Origin: Polaribacter marinaquae
Lineage (GTDB): Bacteria; Bacteroidota; Bacteroidia; Flavobacteriales; Flavobacteriaceae
Direction: 5' to 3'
DNA length: 64,000 nucleotides
Assembly: GCF_038019025.1 (NCBI RefSeq)
Contig: NZ_CP150496.1
Span: forward strand, 2,682,001 to 2,746,000
A program made the translations under genes and the position numbers. Positions 53,025-63,926 of the stretch are shown here, piece after piece. How positions within the stretch are numbered: the stretch's first letter is position 1; the number at the start of each line of letters is the position of its first letter. The notes below the pieces were generated by a model. It had not been told where the DNA came from. It saw only the letters and a list, made by a program, of their open reading frames with translations, and searched no databases.

Positions 53025-53910
53025 TCCGGTTTTATTAAAAGAAAGTGTAGATGCTCTTGCGATTAAGCAAGACGGAGTGTATGTGGATGTAACTTTTGGA
53101 GGTGGCGGACACTCAAGAGAAATTTTAAATCGATTAGGTGAGAATGGTAGATTGTTTGGTTTTGATCAAGATCCAGACGCTTTAAAAAATGTTATTGATG
53201 ATCCTCGGTTTACATTGATACCAGAAAATTTTAGATACATTTCTAGATTTTTAAGGTTTCATGGAGTTAGAAAGGTTGATGGTGTTTTAGCTGATTTAGG
53301 TGTTTCTTCTCATCAATTTGATGAAGCAGAAAGAGGGTTTTCGATTCGTTTCGATGGAGATTTGGATATGAGAATGAATCAGAAATCTAAAATTTCAGCA
53401 AAAGAAATTATTGCAAATTATTCTGAAGAAAAACTTGCGGAAATATTGTTTTTGTATGGCGAGCTAAGAAACTCTAGAAATATAGCAAAAACGATTGTAG
53501 AGAAAAGAGAACAAGAGAAGATAGAAACTAGTTTTCAGTTAAAAGAAGCTTTGCAAAGATTTTTGCCTAAAGCGAAAGAACATAAAATTTTAGCTCAAAT
53601 ATTTCAGGCAATTAGAATTGAGGTAAATGAGGAATTGGATGTTTTAAAAGAATTTTTACAACAAATGCCAAGTCTATTAAAAGAAGAAGGACGATTGAGT
53701 GTGATCTCATATCATTCTTTAGAAGATAGATTGGTAAAAAGATTTATAAGAACAGGATTATTTAGTGGCGAGCCCGAAAAAGATTTTTTTGGAAACACAA
53801 GTGAACCTTTGCAGAAAGTCGGGAAGTTGATAGTACCTACCCCACAGGAAATTAACACAAATAATAGGGCTCGCAGCGCTAAATTAAGAATTGCAACAAT
53901 AAAAAAGTAG
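53011..53910 (+). CDS. rsmH: 16S rRNA (cytosine-1402-N4)-methyltransferase
   Basis: It methylates C1402 of 16S rRNA using S-adenosylmethionine. The 299 residues start MNYHSPVLLKESVDAL, and carry VDVTFGGGGHSREIL (SAM site), LADLGVSSHQFDEAERGFSI and the late VISYHSLEDRLVKRF. I use the ATG at 53011, which overlaps the end of mraZ by 14 bases; a TTG one codon earlier is in frame. It is followed 1 base later by the ftsL-like gene. Confidence 0.96.
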   Translation: MNYHSPVLLKESVDALAIKQDGVYVDVTFGGGGHSREILNRLGENGRLFGFDQDPDALKNVIDDPRFTLIPENFRYISRFLRFHGVRKVDGVLADLGVSSHQFDEAERGFSIRFDGDLDMRMNQKSKISAKEIIANYSEEKLAEILFLYGELRNSRNIAKTIVEKREQEKIETSFQLKEALQRFLPKAKEHKILAQIFQAIRIEVNEELDVLKEFLQQMPSLLKEEGRLSVISYHSLEDRLVKRFIRTGLFSGEPEKDFFGNTSEPLQKVGKLIVPTPQEINTNNRARSAKLRIATIKK

Positions 53911-53911
53911 A

Positions 53912-54241
53912 ATGTCTAAGGTTAAAAAAAATGTATACGGTTTTTTACGAGGAAGTTTTCTTACCGATGAATCTGCATTTAAAAATTGGCGCATTATCAT
54001 TTTTGTAGTTGTATTGTTATTGGTAATGATATCTAGCTCACATAAGGCAGATAAAAAAGTAATAGAGATTTCTAATCTTAATAAGCTAAAAAGAGAGTTA
54101 AGGGCAGAATATGTAGATACAGGTACGATTTTGATGAGAATGAAAATGGAATCTAGTATCAGAGAAAAAGCAAAAAGTAGAGGTTTAGAGCCTTCTAAAA
54201 CTCCTCCGAAGAAAATAAAAGTAACTTATAAAAACGATTAA
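53912..54241 (+). CDS. ftsL: FtsL-like division protein
   Basis: The 109 residues have a short cytoplasmic start, one membrane helix (about 28-43, IIIFVVVLLLVMISSS), and a coiled-coil periplasmic part (about 45-95, ISNLNKLKRELRAEYVDTG). Sequence identity to FtsL is always low; the position between rsmH and the ftsI-type PBP, the size and topology, and the tail MKMESSIREKAKSRGLEPS (a FtsL-like pattern) identify it. FtsL links FtsB/FtsQ and activates septal synthesis. Confidence 0.87.
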   Translation: MSKVKKNVYGFLRGSFLTDESAFKNWRIIIFVVVLLLVMISSSHKADKKVIEISNLNKLKRELRAEYVDTGTILMRMKMESSIREKAKSRGLEPSKTPPKKIKVTYKND

Positions 54242-54243
54242 AA

Positions 54244-56259
54244 TTGGCAACACATAAAAAAAGCATTCTTACTAGGTTTTACATGGTGGCTGCTTTTATG
54301 ACCGTGTTTTTACTTGCTATAATTGTTCGGGTTATTAATCTTCAATATGTTCAAGGAGATAAGTACAGAGAGTTAGCAACAGAATTAACAGTAAGGCAAG
54401 ATACTATATACGCAAATAAAGGTAACGTGTATGCGGCAGATGGTAATTTGTTGGCAACGTCTATGTCTAAGTTTAATATTTATATGGACTTGGTTACTGT
54501 AAATAGCGATGTTTTTGAAGATAATATTGTAGCGCTTTCTAAAGAACTTTCTAAAATGTTAGGGAAGTCAGTTGCGTATCATCAAAAAAGATTAAGAGCT
54601 GCAAAAAACAAGAAAAGAAGATATTATCTAATTGCTAGAAATATTGGGTATACCGATTATTTGAAGATGAAAAAATTTCCAATTTTTAACTTGGGAGTAT
54701 ATAGAGGTGGTTTTATTGCAAAACATAGAACTGAGAGGGAGCATCCAATTGGTAAAATTGCAGAAAGAACAATTGGTTATGATGATTTTAGAGGAGAGGC
54801 TGGTATAGAAGGTGCTTTTGCGGATTATATGCAAGGTGAAAACGGTTTAAGATGGGAGCAAAAAATAGCAAAGAATCAATGGAAACCAATTACAGATTAT
54901 AATGAAAAAGAACCAATAGATGGTCATGATATAATTACTACAATAGATGTTAATATTCAAGATATTACTCATCATGCGTTGTTAAGAAGGTTAGAGTATT
55001 TTGAAGCAGATCATGGTTGTGCTGTAGTTATGGAAACAGCGACAGGTGAAATCAAAGCTATTTCTAATTTAGGTAGAACCAAAAAAGGGAAATATTACGA
55101 GAAAAGAAATTATGCTGTTTGGGAAAGTCACGAACCAGGTTCTACTTTTAAATTGGCAAGTTTAATGGCTGCTTTAGATGATAAGGTGATAGATACATCT
55201 ACAGTTGTTGATACAGAAAGAGGAAGGATATTTATACACGGTTCTAAGGTAGAAGATTCTCATAGAGGTGGTTATGGTAAAATTTCTGCCGGAAGAGTTT
55301 TTGAGGTTTCTTCGAATGTTGGTATTGTTAAGTTAATAAGAAAGCATTACGATAAAAAACCAGAGAAGTTTATAGAAAAGCTAGATACATATGGTTTTAC
55401 AAAACCAATTGGTTTTCAAATTAAAGGAGAAGGTGTTCCTGTGGTGCCAAAACCATCAGACAAAAGATGGAATAAAATTTCTTTAGAATGGATGTCTTGG
55501 GGTTATGGTATTTCTGTAACGCCAATGCAAACGCTTATGTTTTACAATGCGGTGGCGAATAACGGCGTAATGGTAAAGCCAAGGTTTATTAAAGAGTTAA
55601 GAAGGCAAGATAAGACAGAAAAGGTTTTTGAAACGGAAGTTTTAAATTCTAAAATTGCTTCTGATGAAACGCTAAGTAAAATTAGAAAAGTAATGGAAAA
55701 TGTTGTAGAAAAAGGAACGGCAAAAAACATTTATTCGTCTAATTTTTCTATGGCAGGAAAAACAGGAACAGCAAAAAAATATTTACCAAGACATAAAGAT
55801 GAGAATGGTAAAACAGTAGCTGCCGGATATTCTAATAAGCATTACGTGGCATCGTTTGCTGGTTTTTTTCCGGCAGATAACCCAAAGTATTCTTGTATTG
55901 TAGTGGTGCATGATCCGAAGAAAGAAAAAGGATATTACGGAGCTACGGTTGCAGGACCAGTTTTTAAAGAAATTGCTCAGAAAATTTATACAACAACGCC
56001 AATAGATAATCAGTCTGTAGATGATGATGTTAAATTTGATGAAATAGAAAAATCGTATGCTAAATATGATAATTCTTTAGCTAAAAACTATGCTAAAATT
56101 CCGAATGTGAAAGGAATGTCTGGTATGGATGCGCTTTCATTATTAGAAAATATTGGATTGACAGTAAAAATTTCTGGAGTTGGTAGAGTAACATATCAAT
56201 CTTTAAAAAAAGGACAAAAGTTAGTAAAGGGACAAACAATCATTTTAAAACTCTCATAA
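54244..56259 (+). CDS. ftsI: Septal transpeptidase (class B PBP, FtsI-like) with PASTA domain
   Basis: It cross-links septal peptidoglycan. The 671 residues begin with a membrane helix (about 12-33), then a PBP dimerisation domain (about 55-230), then the transpeptidase with active-site motifs GSTFKLASL (SxxK), SSNVGIVKL (SxN) and AGKTGTAKKY (KTG). A C-terminal PASTA-like domain follows (about 605-671, IPNVKGMSGMDALSLLENIG). TTG start 2 bases after the ftsL-like gene. The PASTA domain is usual in Bacteroidota copies. Confidence 0.95.
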   Translation: MATHKKSILTRFYMVAAFMTVFLLAIIVRVINLQYVQGDKYRELATELTVRQDTIYANKGNVYAADGNLLATSMSKFNIYMDLVTVNSDVFEDNIVALSKELSKMLGKSVAYHQKRLRAAKNKKRRYYLIARNIGYTDYLKMKKFPIFNLGVYRGGFIAKHRTEREHPIGKIAERTIGYDDFRGEAGIEGAFADYMQGENGLRWEQKIAKNQWKPITDYNEKEPIDGHDIITTIDVNIQDITHHALLRRLEYFEADHGCAVVMETATGEIKAISNLGRTKKGKYYEKRNYAVWESHEPGSTFKLASLMAALDDKVIDTSTVVDTERGRIFIHGSKVEDSHRGGYGKISAGRVFEVSSNVGIVKLIRKHYDKKPEKFIEKLDTYGFTKPIGFQIKGEGVPVVPKPSDKRWNKISLEWMSWGYGISVTPMQTLMFYNAVANNGVMVKPRFIKELRRQDKTEKVFETEVLNSKIASDETLSKIRKVMENVVEKGTAKNIYSSNFSMAGKTGTAKKYLPRHKDENGKTVAAGYSNKHYVASFAGFFPADNPKYSCIVVVHDPKKEKGYYGATVAGPVFKEIAQKIYTTTPIDNQSVDDDVKFDEIEKSYAKYDNSLAKNYAKIPNVKGMSGMDALSLLENIGLTVKISGVGRVTYQSLKKGQKLVKGQTIILKLS

Positions 56260-56260
56260 G

Positions 56261-57727
56261 CTGAAAAATTTAAAAGACATATTATATAAGGTTTCCATAG
56301 AAGAGGTTTCAGGGTCAACAAATGTTGATGTAAATGCTGTTGTTTTCGATTCTAGAAATATTGTAAAAAACGATGTTTTTGTTGCTTTAAAAGGTGTTTC
56401 TGTAGATGGTCATTTATTTATAGAGAAGGCAATTGCCTTAGGTGCAACTGTAATTGTTTGTCAAGAATTTCCATCAGAAATAATTGAAGGAATTACATAC
56501 GTAAAAGTTGTTGATACAAATGTTGCTTTAGCGATAATAGCTTCGAATTATTATGACAATCCGTCTTCTAAATTACCATTAATCGGTGTAACGGGTACAA
56601 ATGGTAAAACAACCATTGCAACATTGTTGTATCAATTATTTAAAAAAGCAGGTTACAAAGTTGGTTTATTGTCTACTGTAAAAGTTTTAGTTGATAATGA
56701 AGAGTTTAAAGCAACGCATACAACACCAGATTCGGTTGCAATAAATAGTTATTTAGATAAAATGGTAGAAGCTGGTGTTGATTTCTGTTTTATGGAAGTG
56801 AGTTCTCATGGAATTCATCAAAAAAGAACGGAAGGTTTAGTTTTTGCTGGCGGAATTTTTACAAATCTTTCTCATGATCATTTAGATTACCATGAAACAT
56901 TTGCAGAATATAGAAATGTGAAAAAAGAATTTTTTGATGCTTTGCCTAAAAATGCATTTGCATTAACAAATTTAGATGATAAAAATGGTAGTTACATGTT
57001 GCAAAATACACGAGCTGCTAAAAAAACCTATGCTTTAAAAACAATTGCAGATTTTAAAGCTAAAATTTTAGAAAAGCAATTGTCTGGTACTTTAATTACT
57101 GTTGATGGTGTTGAAGTTTGGACGAAGCTAATTGGTGTTTTTAATATTTACAACCTTACTGCAATAATTGCAACTGCAGAATTATTAGGCTTAGAAAAGT
57201 TAGAAGTTTTAACCATCGTGAGTCAGTTAGAAAGTGTAAGTGGTCGTTTTGAATATGTAGTTTCTAAAGATGGCGTTACGGCAATTGTAGATTATGCACA
57301 CACGCCAGATGCTTTAAAGAATGTTTTAGAAACTATTAATGATATTAGAACTGGCAACGAGCAAGTAATTACGGTTGTTGGTTGTGGCGGAGATAGAGAT
57401 AAAACGAAGAGACCTAAAATGGCTAACATAGCTGCTCAATTAAGTAATCAAGTAGTTTTTACATCAGATAATCCCAGAACAGAAAATCCGCAAACTATTT
57501 TAGAAGAAATGGAAGTCGGAGTTTCATCAGAAAATTACAGAAAAACATTAACAGTTTTAGATAGAAAGCAAGCAATTAAAACTGCATGTAAGTTTTCTAA
57601 TGCTGGTGACATCATATTAATCGCAGGAAAAGGACATGAAAATTATCAAGAAATAAATGGTATTCGTACTCATTTTGATGATTTAGAAGAGGTTAAAAAC
57701 TGTTTCAATCAACTTAACAATTTATAA
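56261..57727 (+). CDS. murE: UDP-MurNAc-tripeptide synthetase MurE, apparent CTG start
   Basis: It adds the third amino acid (meso-diaminopimelate or Lys) to the peptidoglycan precursor. The full product is about 488 residues: N-terminal domain [23 protein letters not shown] loop [15 protein letters not shown], the Mur ligase motifs DHLDYHE and SGRFEYV, and [10 protein letters not shown], where DNPRxE indicates meso-diaminopimelate. No ATG, GTG or TTG occurs in frame until codons 121-122, beyond the conserved ATP loop. An in-frame stop at 56246 sets the upstream limit. CTG at 56261, just after the ftsI stop, is the best start. Confidence 0.92.
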   Translation: MKNLKDILYKVSIEEVSGSTNVDVNAVVFDSRNIVKNDVFVALKGVSVDGHLFIEKAIALGATVIVCQEFPSEIIEGITYVKVVDTNVALAIIASNYYDNPSSKLPLIGVTGTNGKTTIATLLYQLFKKAGYKVGLLSTVKVLVDNEEFKATHTTPDSVAINSYLDKMVEAGVDFCFMEVSSHGIHQKRTEGLVFAGGIFTNLSHDHLDYHETFAEYRNVKKEFFDALPKNAFALTNLDDKNGSYMLQNTRAAKKTYALKTIADFKAKILEKQLSGTLITVDGVEVWTKLIGVFNIYNLTAIIATAELLGLEKLEVLTIVSQLESVSGRFEYVVSKDGVTAIVDYAHTPDALKNVLETINDIRTGNEQVITVVGCGGDRDKTKRPKMANIAAQLSNQVVFTSDNPRTENPQTILEEMEVGVSSENYRKTLTVLDRKQAIKTACKFSNAGDIILIAGKGHENYQEINGIRTHFDDLEEVKNCFNQLNNL

Positions 57728-57729
57728 GA

Positions 57730-58956
57730 ATGCTGTATTATTTATTTCAATATTTAGAAAATCATTTTAGTTTTCCTGGAGCTAGTGTGTTTCAGTTTAT
57801 AACATTTAGAGCTGCAGCAGCTTTTATTTTATCATTAGTAATATCTACGGTTTACGGTAAAAGAATAATAAAGTTTTTACAAAAGCAACAGGTAGGAGAG
57901 TCTATTAGAGATTTAGGTTTAGAAGGGCAAGTGCAAAAGGCAGGAACACCAACTATGGGAGGTGTTATTATAATTTTTGCCACTCTAATTCCGGCAATTT
58001 TATTAGCCAAGTTAGATAATGTTTACATCATTATTTTATTAATCACTACGGTTTGGATGGGGTTAATAGGATTTGTAGACGATTATATAAAAGTATTTAA
58101 AAAAGATAAAGCAGGTTTAAAAGGGAAGTTTAAAGTTTTAGGTCAAGTTGGTTTAGGTGTAATTGTAGGTTCTATGTTATACTTTCATGATGATGTAACT
58201 ATAAAAGAACAATTGCCTGTAGAGCAACAAGTACTGCAAACAAACGGAAAAATTAAAGTTTTTGGTGAAGCGCATAAATCAACAAAAACTACGGTTCCGT
58301 TTATGAAAAATAATGAATTAGAGTATTCAAAGGCTTTATCTTTTTTGGGTGAAGGTTTTGAAAAATACGGTTGGATAGTTTTCATTTTTATTACGGTTTT
58401 TATTGTAACAGGAATTTCTAACGGAGCAAATTTAACAGACGGAATTGATGGTTTAGCTGCGGGTTCGTCTGCGATAATGGTAGTAACACTTGCTGTTTTT
58501 GCATGGGTTTCTGGTAACATAATTTTTGCCGATTATTTAGATGTAATGTATATACCCAATTCTGGAGAAATGACCGTTTTTATACTTGCTTTTGCAGGAG
58601 CTTTAATTGGTTTTTTATGGTACAATACGTATCCGGCACAAGTTTTTATGGGTGATACAGGTAGTTTAACAATCGGAGGGATTATAGCAGTTATAGCAAT
58701 TGCAATTCGAAAAGAATTATTGTTGCCAATACTAGCCGGAATTTTTGTAATCGAAAATTTGTCTGTGATTATGCAGGTTTCTTGGTTTAAATACACAAGA
58801 AAAAAATACGGAGAAGGAAGAAGGATTTTTAAAATGTCGCCATTGCATCATCATTATCAAAAATTAAACTATCACGAGAGTAAAATTGTTGTGCGTTTTT
58901 GGGTAATAGGTATTCTATTGGCTGTTTTTACAATTGTAACCTTAAAGTTAAGATAG
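57730..58956 (+). CDS. mraY: Phospho-MurNAc-pentapeptide translocase MraY
   Basis: It forms lipid I from UDP-MurNAc-pentapeptide and undecaprenyl phosphate. The 408 residues form about ten helices. Diagnostic motifs are [26 protein letters not shown] (catalytic Asp pair), [14 protein letters not shown] and [11 protein letters not shown], with [13 protein letters not shown] near the end. There is an insert of about 40 residues (about 150-195, containing EQLPVEQQ) compared with E. coli MraY (360), as in other Bacteroidota. It starts 2 bases after murE. Confidence 0.96.
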   Translation: MLYYLFQYLENHFSFPGASVFQFITFRAAAAFILSLVISTVYGKRIIKFLQKQQVGESIRDLGLEGQVQKAGTPTMGGVIIIFATLIPAILLAKLDNVYIIILLITTVWMGLIGFVDDYIKVFKKDKAGLKGKFKVLGQVGLGVIVGSMLYFHDDVTIKEQLPVEQQVLQTNGKIKVFGEAHKSTKTTVPFMKNNELEYSKALSFLGEGFEKYGWIVFIFITVFIVTGISNGANLTDGIDGLAAGSSAIMVVTLAVFAWVSGNIIFADYLDVMYIPNSGEMTVFILAFAGALIGFLWYNTYPAQVFMGDTGSLTIGGIIAVIAIAIRKELLLPILAGIFVIENLSVIMQVSWFKYTRKKYGEGRRIFKMSPLHHHYQKLNYHESKIVVRFWVIGILLAVFTIVTLKLR

Positions 58957-58958
58957 TT

Positions 58959-60293
58959 GTGAAAAAGTTAGTAATTCTTGGTGCAGGAGAAAGTGGAGTA
59001 GGAACAGCTCTTTTAGGAAAACAAAAAGGTTTTGAAGTTTTTGTTTCTGATAAAGGTATGATTGCTAAAAAATATAAAGAAGTTCTTTTAAGTAATAACA
59101 TAGTTTTTGAGGAAGGGAAACACACTGAAAGTGAATTGCTAAATGCAGATTTAGTAATGAAGAGTCCTGGAATTCCTGATACTGTTCCTTTGATTTTAAA
59201 GTTAAAAGAATTGGGTGTTAAAGTGATTTCAGAAATTGAGTTTGCAGCAAAATATACCAATGCAAATATTATCGGTATTACGGGTTCTAATGGAAAAACT
59301 ACCACAACATTATTAACGCATCATATTTTAAAAAGTGCGAATTTAAATGTTGGTGTAGCAGGTAATATTGGCGATAGTTTTGCACAGCAAGTAGCAGAAG
59401 AAAATTTTGATAATTACGTGTTAGAATTAAGTAGCTTTCAGTTAGATGGTATAGAAGATTTTAATAGTCATATTGCTATTCTAACGAATATTACACCAGA
59501 TCATTTAGATCGATATAATAATAATTTTAGTGAATATGTAGCATCTAAATTTAGAATCACTAAAAATCAAAAAAGTACCGATTATTTAATTTATGATGCA
59601 GATGATGCAACTATAAATAATTGGTTAGAAAATAATAAAACATTAGCAAAATTAGTACCATTTTCTCTAGAAAAAGAATTAGAGTTTGGTGCGTTTGTAA
59701 AAAATAATAACATAACGATTAATATAAATAAAGACACATTTAATATGCCTATATCATCTTTATCAGTAAAAGGAAAACATAACGTTAAAAATGCAATGGC
59801 AGCAACAATGGCTGCGCAATTATTAAATGCAAGAAAGCAGGCGATAAAAGAAAGTTTAGAAGATTTTGAAGGTGTAGAGCATCGTTTAGAAAATGTAGCT
59901 AAAATAGAAGGCGTAGAATATATAAACGATTCTAAAGCTACAAATGTAAATGCAACATTTTATGCTTTAGAATGCATGAATAAACAAACCGTTTGGATAG
60001 TTGGAGGTGTAGATAAAGGAAACGATTATAACGATCTTTTGCCATTGGTAAGAGAAAAAGTAAAGGCTATTGTTTGTTTGGGTATTGATAACGAAAAAAT
60101 AAAAAATACATTCGAAAATGTTGTAGATATTGTGGTTGAAACTGCAGGTGCAGAAGAAGCTGTAAAAGTAGCACATAAATTATCTGAAAAAGGCGACACC
60201 GTTTTATTATCGCCTGCGTGTGCAAGTTTCGATTTATTTGAAAATTACGAAGACAGAGGGAGAAAATTTAAAAAAGCAGTAAGAAGTTTATAA
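58959..60293 (+). CDS. murD: UDP-MurNAc-alanine:D-glutamate ligase MurD
   Basis: It adds D-glutamate to UDP-MurNAc-L-Ala. The 444 residues begin at GTG 58959 (MVKKLVILGAGESGVG), 2 bases after the mraY stop; longer in-frame starts would lie inside mraY. The motifs are GITGSNGKTTTTLLTHH (ATP loop), LELSSFQLD, NITPDHLDRYN, HRLENVAKIEGVEYINDSKA and LLSPACASFDLFENYEDRG. All are as in the family, and the length is normal. Confidence 0.96.
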   Translation: MKKLVILGAGESGVGTALLGKQKGFEVFVSDKGMIAKKYKEVLLSNNIVFEEGKHTESELLNADLVMKSPGIPDTVPLILKLKELGVKVISEIEFAAKYTNANIIGITGSNGKTTTTLLTHHILKSANLNVGVAGNIGDSFAQQVAEENFDNYVLELSSFQLDGIEDFNSHIAILTNITPDHLDRYNNNFSEYVASKFRITKNQKSTDYLIYDADDATINNWLENNKTLAKLVPFSLEKELEFGAFVKNNNITININKDTFNMPISSLSVKGKHNVKNAMAATMAAQLLNARKQAIKESLEDFEGVEHRLENVAKIEGVEYINDSKATNVNATFYALECMNKQTVWIVGGVDKGNDYNDLLPLVREKVKAIVCLGIDNEKIKNTFENVVDIVVETAGAEEAVKVAHKLSEKGDTVLLSPACASFDLFENYEDRGRKFKKAVRSL

Positions 60294-60308
60294 GATTTAG
60301 GATTAAAA

Positions 60309-61499
60309 ATGAAAGCAGTTTTTCAACATATAAAAGGAGATAAAACCATTTGGGCTATTGTAGCTGTTTTGGCAATATTCTCTTTTATGCCAGTTTATAG
60401 TGCCAGTACAAACTTGGTTTATGTTGTTGGTTCTGGTTCTACTCTTGGGTATTTAGTAAAACACATGGTTTTATTAATTATGGGATTTGCTATCATTTAC
60501 GGAGTACATAAAATACCATACAGATATTTTTCTGGTGGATCTGTTTTAATGCTGCCAATTGTTATAATTCTTTTAATTTTTACACTAGCACAAGGTACTA
60601 CAATTGGTGGTGCAAATGCTAGTAGATGGATTCGTATACCATTTGTAGGTATTGGTTTTCAAACCTCTACTTTAGCAGGTTTGGTCTTAATGGTTTACGT
60701 TGCTAGATATTTAGCTAGAAACAAAGAAAAAGCTATTGTTTTTAAAGAAAGTATATTACAACTTTGGTTGCCTGTAAGTTTAGTGTTGCTGCTTATTTTA
60801 CCAGCAAACTTTTCTACAACGGCAATTATTTTTACAATGATTCTTATTATCGCTTTTGTTGGCGGATATCCTTTAAAGTATATCGGTTTTATTTTAGGTG
60901 CAGGAATTATAGCGTTGTCATTTTTTATTTTAATAGCAAAAGCTTTTCCAGATGCGATGCCAAACAGAGTGCAAACTTGGCAAAGTAGAATAGATAGTTT
61001 TTCGAGTTCAGAAGGTAAAGAAGCTTATCAAGTAGAAAAAGCTAAAATTGCAATAGCCACAGGTGGTCCTATTGGCGTTGGACCTGGTAAAAGTGTTCAG
61101 AAAAACTTTTTACCACAATCATCATCAGATTTTATATATGCAATAATTGTAGAAGAATATGGTTTAATTGGTGCAATTCTTATCGTTTTTATATATTTTT
61201 TACTTCTTTTTAGAGTATTTGTTGTATTAAAAAAAACTACAACAATATTTGGTACATTATTGGTAATTGGAGTAGGTTTGCCAATTATTTTTCAGGCAAC
61301 CATAAACATGGCGGTCGCAACCAATTTATTTCCGGTTACAGGACAAACTTTACCTTTAATTAGTAGTGGTGGTACATCTATTTGGATGACATGTTTTGCG
61401 CTCGGAATGATTTTAAGTGTTAGTGCTTCAAAAGAAGAAACAGAAGAAGATATTTTAGATGATAACCCTTTAGATATTTTGCATGAAACAATCGATTAA
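60309..61499 (+). CDS. ftsW: FtsW-type septal glycosyltransferase
   Basis: It polymerises lipid II into glycan strands at the septum together with FtsI. The 396 residues have about ten helices and the SEDS family motifs: [50 protein letters not shown] and the final [12 protein letters not shown]. The gene overlaps murG by 17 bases. Extra paralogs such as RodA cannot be excluded by sequence alone, but the cluster position identifies it as FtsW. Confidence 0.95.
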   Translation: MKAVFQHIKGDKTIWAIVAVLAIFSFMPVYSASTNLVYVVGSGSTLGYLVKHMVLLIMGFAIIYGVHKIPYRYFSGGSVLMLPIVIILLIFTLAQGTTIGGANASRWIRIPFVGIGFQTSTLAGLVLMVYVARYLARNKEKAIVFKESILQLWLPVSLVLLLILPANFSTTAIIFTMILIIAFVGGYPLKYIGFILGAGIIALSFFILIAKAFPDAMPNRVQTWQSRIDSFSSSEGKEAYQVEKAKIAIATGGPIGVGPGKSVQKNFLPQSSSDFIYAIIVEEYGLIGAILIVFIYFLLLFRVFVVLKKTTTIFGTLLVIGVGLPIIFQATINMAVATNLFPVTGQTLPLISSGGTSIWMTCFALGMILSVSASKEETEEDILDDNPLDILHETID

Positions 61500-62574
61500 C
61501 ATACTTATTTCTGGCGGAGGAACTGGCGGACATATTTATCCGGCAATTGCTATTGCAAACGAATTAAAATTGCGTTATCCAGGTGCTAATTTCTTGTTTG
61601 TTGGTGCAAAGGATAAAATGGAAATGGAAAAAGTGCCACAAGCGGGTTATGACATTAAAGGTCTGTGGATTTCTGGCGTACAAAGAAAGTTAACTTCAGG
61701 TAATTTGTCGTTTCCGTTTAAGTTGATGAGTAGTTTATGGAATGCATCTAAAATAATAAAGAAATTTAAACCAGATGTAGCTATTGGAACTGGTGGTTTT
61801 GCAAGCGGACCAACATTAATTATGGCGGGTAAAAAGGGAATTCCGACATTGATACAAGAACAGAATTCTTATCCGGGAATTACCAATAAATTATTAAGTA
61901 AAAAAGCAAAAAAAATATGTGTTGCTTATGATAATTTAGAACGTTTTTTTCCGTTGAATAAAATTGTGAAAACAGGCAACCCTGTAAGGCAAGATTTATT
62001 GTCTATTCATACAAAAAGAGAAGAAGGGCAAACGTTTTTTAAGTTAGATAAAAGTAAGAAAACGGTTTTTGTTTTAGGCGGAAGTTTAGGTGCAAGAAAA
62101 ATTAACGAATTAATTGCAAGTAATTTAGATTTTTTTGAAAAACAAGACGTTCAATTGATTTGGCAATGTGGTAAATTATATTTTGAAGAGTATAAGAAAT
62201 ACAATGCTAAAGAGAATGTTCAAGTGCATCAATTTATAAATAAGATGGATTTTGGTTACGCTGCTGCAGATGTAATTATTTCTAGAGCAGGTGCAAGTTC
62301 TGTATCAGAATTATGTATTGTTGGGAAACCGGTAATATTTATTCCGTCTCCAAACGTAGCAGAAGATCATCAGACAAAAAATGCAAAGTCGATTGTAGAC
62401 AAACAAGCGGCTTTAATGATAAAAGAAAGTAATTTAGATACATTTTCTGTTGTTTTTGAATCTTTAATGAAAGATACTGGTAAACAGGAAACTTTATCTA
62501 AAAACATAAAAGGATTGGCATTGCCAAGTGCAACAAAAAATATAGTTGACGAAATAGAAAAATTAATAGGATAG
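61483..62574 (+). CDS. murG: UDP-GlcNAc transferase MurG
   Basis: It adds GlcNAc to lipid I to make lipid II. The 363 residues have the GT28 two-domain layout: [20 protein letters not shown] (glycine loop), [44 protein letters not shown] and [20 protein letters not shown], then [14 protein letters not shown]. The start ATG lies inside ftsW, and the stop overlaps the murC GTG by one base. Confidence 0.97.
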   Translation: MKQSINILISGGGTGGHIYPAIAIANELKLRYPGANFLFVGAKDKMEMEKVPQAGYDIKGLWISGVQRKLTSGNLSFPFKLMSSLWNASKIIKKFKPDVAIGTGGFASGPTLIMAGKKGIPTLIQEQNSYPGITNKLLSKKAKKICVAYDNLERFFPLNKIVKTGNPVRQDLLSIHTKREEGQTFFKLDKSKKTVFVLGGSLGARKINELIASNLDFFEKQDVQLIWQCGKLYFEEYKKYNAKENVQVHQFINKMDFGYAAADVIISRAGASSVSELCIVGKPVIFIPSPNVAEDHQTKNAKSIVDKQAALMIKESNLDTFSVVFESLMKDTGKQETLSKNIKGLALPSATKNIVDEIEKLIG

Positions 62575-63926
62575 TGGATTTAGGTACAATACATAACGTT
62601 TATTTTATTGGCATTGGCGGCATTGGTATGAGCGCTATTGCTCGATATTTTGCGGCGAATAATAAAGTAGTTGCAGGTTATGATAAAACACCATCTTTAA
62701 TAACTAAATCTTTAGAAGAATTAGGTGTTACAATTCATTTTGAAGATGCTGTAAAAAATATTCCTATTTCATTTTTAGAAAAAGAAAAAACGTTGGTTGT
62801 TTATACACCTGCAATTCCTGCAGACCATAAAGAATTCAATTATTTTGTTAATAATAAATTTACAGTTCTTAAGAGAGCAGAAATTTTAGGTAAAATTACA
62901 GCAGCAACGTTTTGTTTGGCAGTTGCTGGTACACATGGTAAAACAACTACATCGTCTATTTTAGGGCATATTATGACTTCGGTTAATGCAACTTCGTTTT
63001 TAGGCGGAATTGCAGAAAATTATGATTCTAATTTAATTTTAGGTGGTGATACAATAAGCGTTGTAGAAGCAGATGAGTTTGATCGATCATTTTTAAAATT
63101 GAGTCCTAATATTGCATGTGTAACCTCTATGGATGCAGATCATTTGGATATTTATGAAAACCCGGAAGCATTAACAGAATCTTTTGTAGCTTTTTCTAAT
63201 AAAGTTTCTGATAGCTTAATTGTTGCAAAAGGTTTGCCTTTAAAAGGTTTAACATATGCTATTGATGAAAAAGCAGATTATAAAGCTTACAATTTAAGAA
63301 TCGATAACGGAAAATATGTTTTTGATGTACAAACACCGTCATCAGAAATAAAAGATATTCAATTTTATTTACCTGGAAGACATAATGTAATGAATGCTTT
63401 GGCAGCTTTGGCAATGGCAGAAGTTTATGGCGTTTCTTTAGAAGAAATTAAAAAAGGATTATCAACATTTAAAGGTGTACAAAGAAGATTTTCTTATAAA
63501 ATTAATTCGGATAATTTAGTTTTAATAGACGATTATGCGCATCATCCAACAGAAATTAATGCAGTACATAATTCTGTTAGAGAAATGTATCCAGAAGAAA
63601 AAGTACTAGTTGTTTTTCAACCACATTTATTTTCTAGAACAAAAGATTTTGCAGACGATTTTGCAAATGCATTAAATAAGTTTGATGATATTTTATTGTT
63701 AGATATTTATCCAGCAAGAGAAACTCCTATTGCGGGCATCACATCCGATTGGTTATTGTCTAAAATCGAAAATAAGCAGAAAAAAAAGACCCAAAAAAAT
63801 AATTTGGTAAAAGATATTAAAAATTCTGATGCTAAAATTATAGTAATGTTAGGTGCTGGTGATATAGGTATTGTGATTAAAGAAGTAACAAGTGAACTTT
63901 TAAAATGGAATGAAAATGAAATTTAA
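62574..63926 (+). CDS. murC: UDP-MurNAc-L-alanine ligase MurC
   Basis: It adds L-alanine to UDP-MurNAc, the first peptide step. The 450 residues include FIGIGGIGMSAIARYFA, VAGTHGKTTTSSILGHI (ATP loop), VVEADEFDRSFLKLSPNIA, DADHLDIYENPEAL, RRFSYKI, LIDDYAHHPTEINA and FQPHLFSRTKDF. All are characteristic of MurC. It starts with GTG and overlaps murG by one base and the ftsQ start by about 11 to 17 bases. Confidence 0.96.
   Translation: MDLGTIHNVYFIGIGGIGMSAIARYFAANNKVVAGYDKTPSLITKSLEELGVTIHFEDAVKNIPISFLEKEKTLVVYTPAIPADHKEFNYFVNNKFTVLKRAEILGKITAATFCLAVAGTHGKTTTSSILGHIMTSVNATSFLGGIAENYDSNLILGGDTISVVEADEFDRSFLKLSPNIACVTSMDADHLDIYENPEALTESFVAFSNKVSDSLIVAKGLPLKGLTYAIDEKADYKAYNLRIDNGKYVFDVQTPSSEIKDIQFYLPGRHNVMNALAALAMAEVYGVSLEEIKKGLSTFKGVQRRFSYKINSDNLVLIDDYAHHPTEINAVHNSVREMYPEEKVLVVFQPHLFSRTKDFADDFANALNKFDDILLLDIYPARETPIAGITSDWLLSKIENKQKKKTQKNNLVKDIKNSDAKIIVMLGAGDIGIVIKEVTSELLKWNENEI

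Noticed and set aside
56624-57727. MurE as a truncated 367-residue protein
   Set aside because: The preceding 121 codons in the same frame encode the conserved N-terminal domain and ATP loop; a start at 56624 would remove them.
57727-57730. Missing murF between murE and mraY as a deletion
   Set aside because: Bacteroidota commonly keep murF outside the dcw cluster, so its absence here is ordinary.
58899-58958. Longer MurD start inside mraY
   Set aside because: It would add 20 residues unlike any MurD; GTG at 58959 gives the normal N-terminus with the nucleotide-binding strand.
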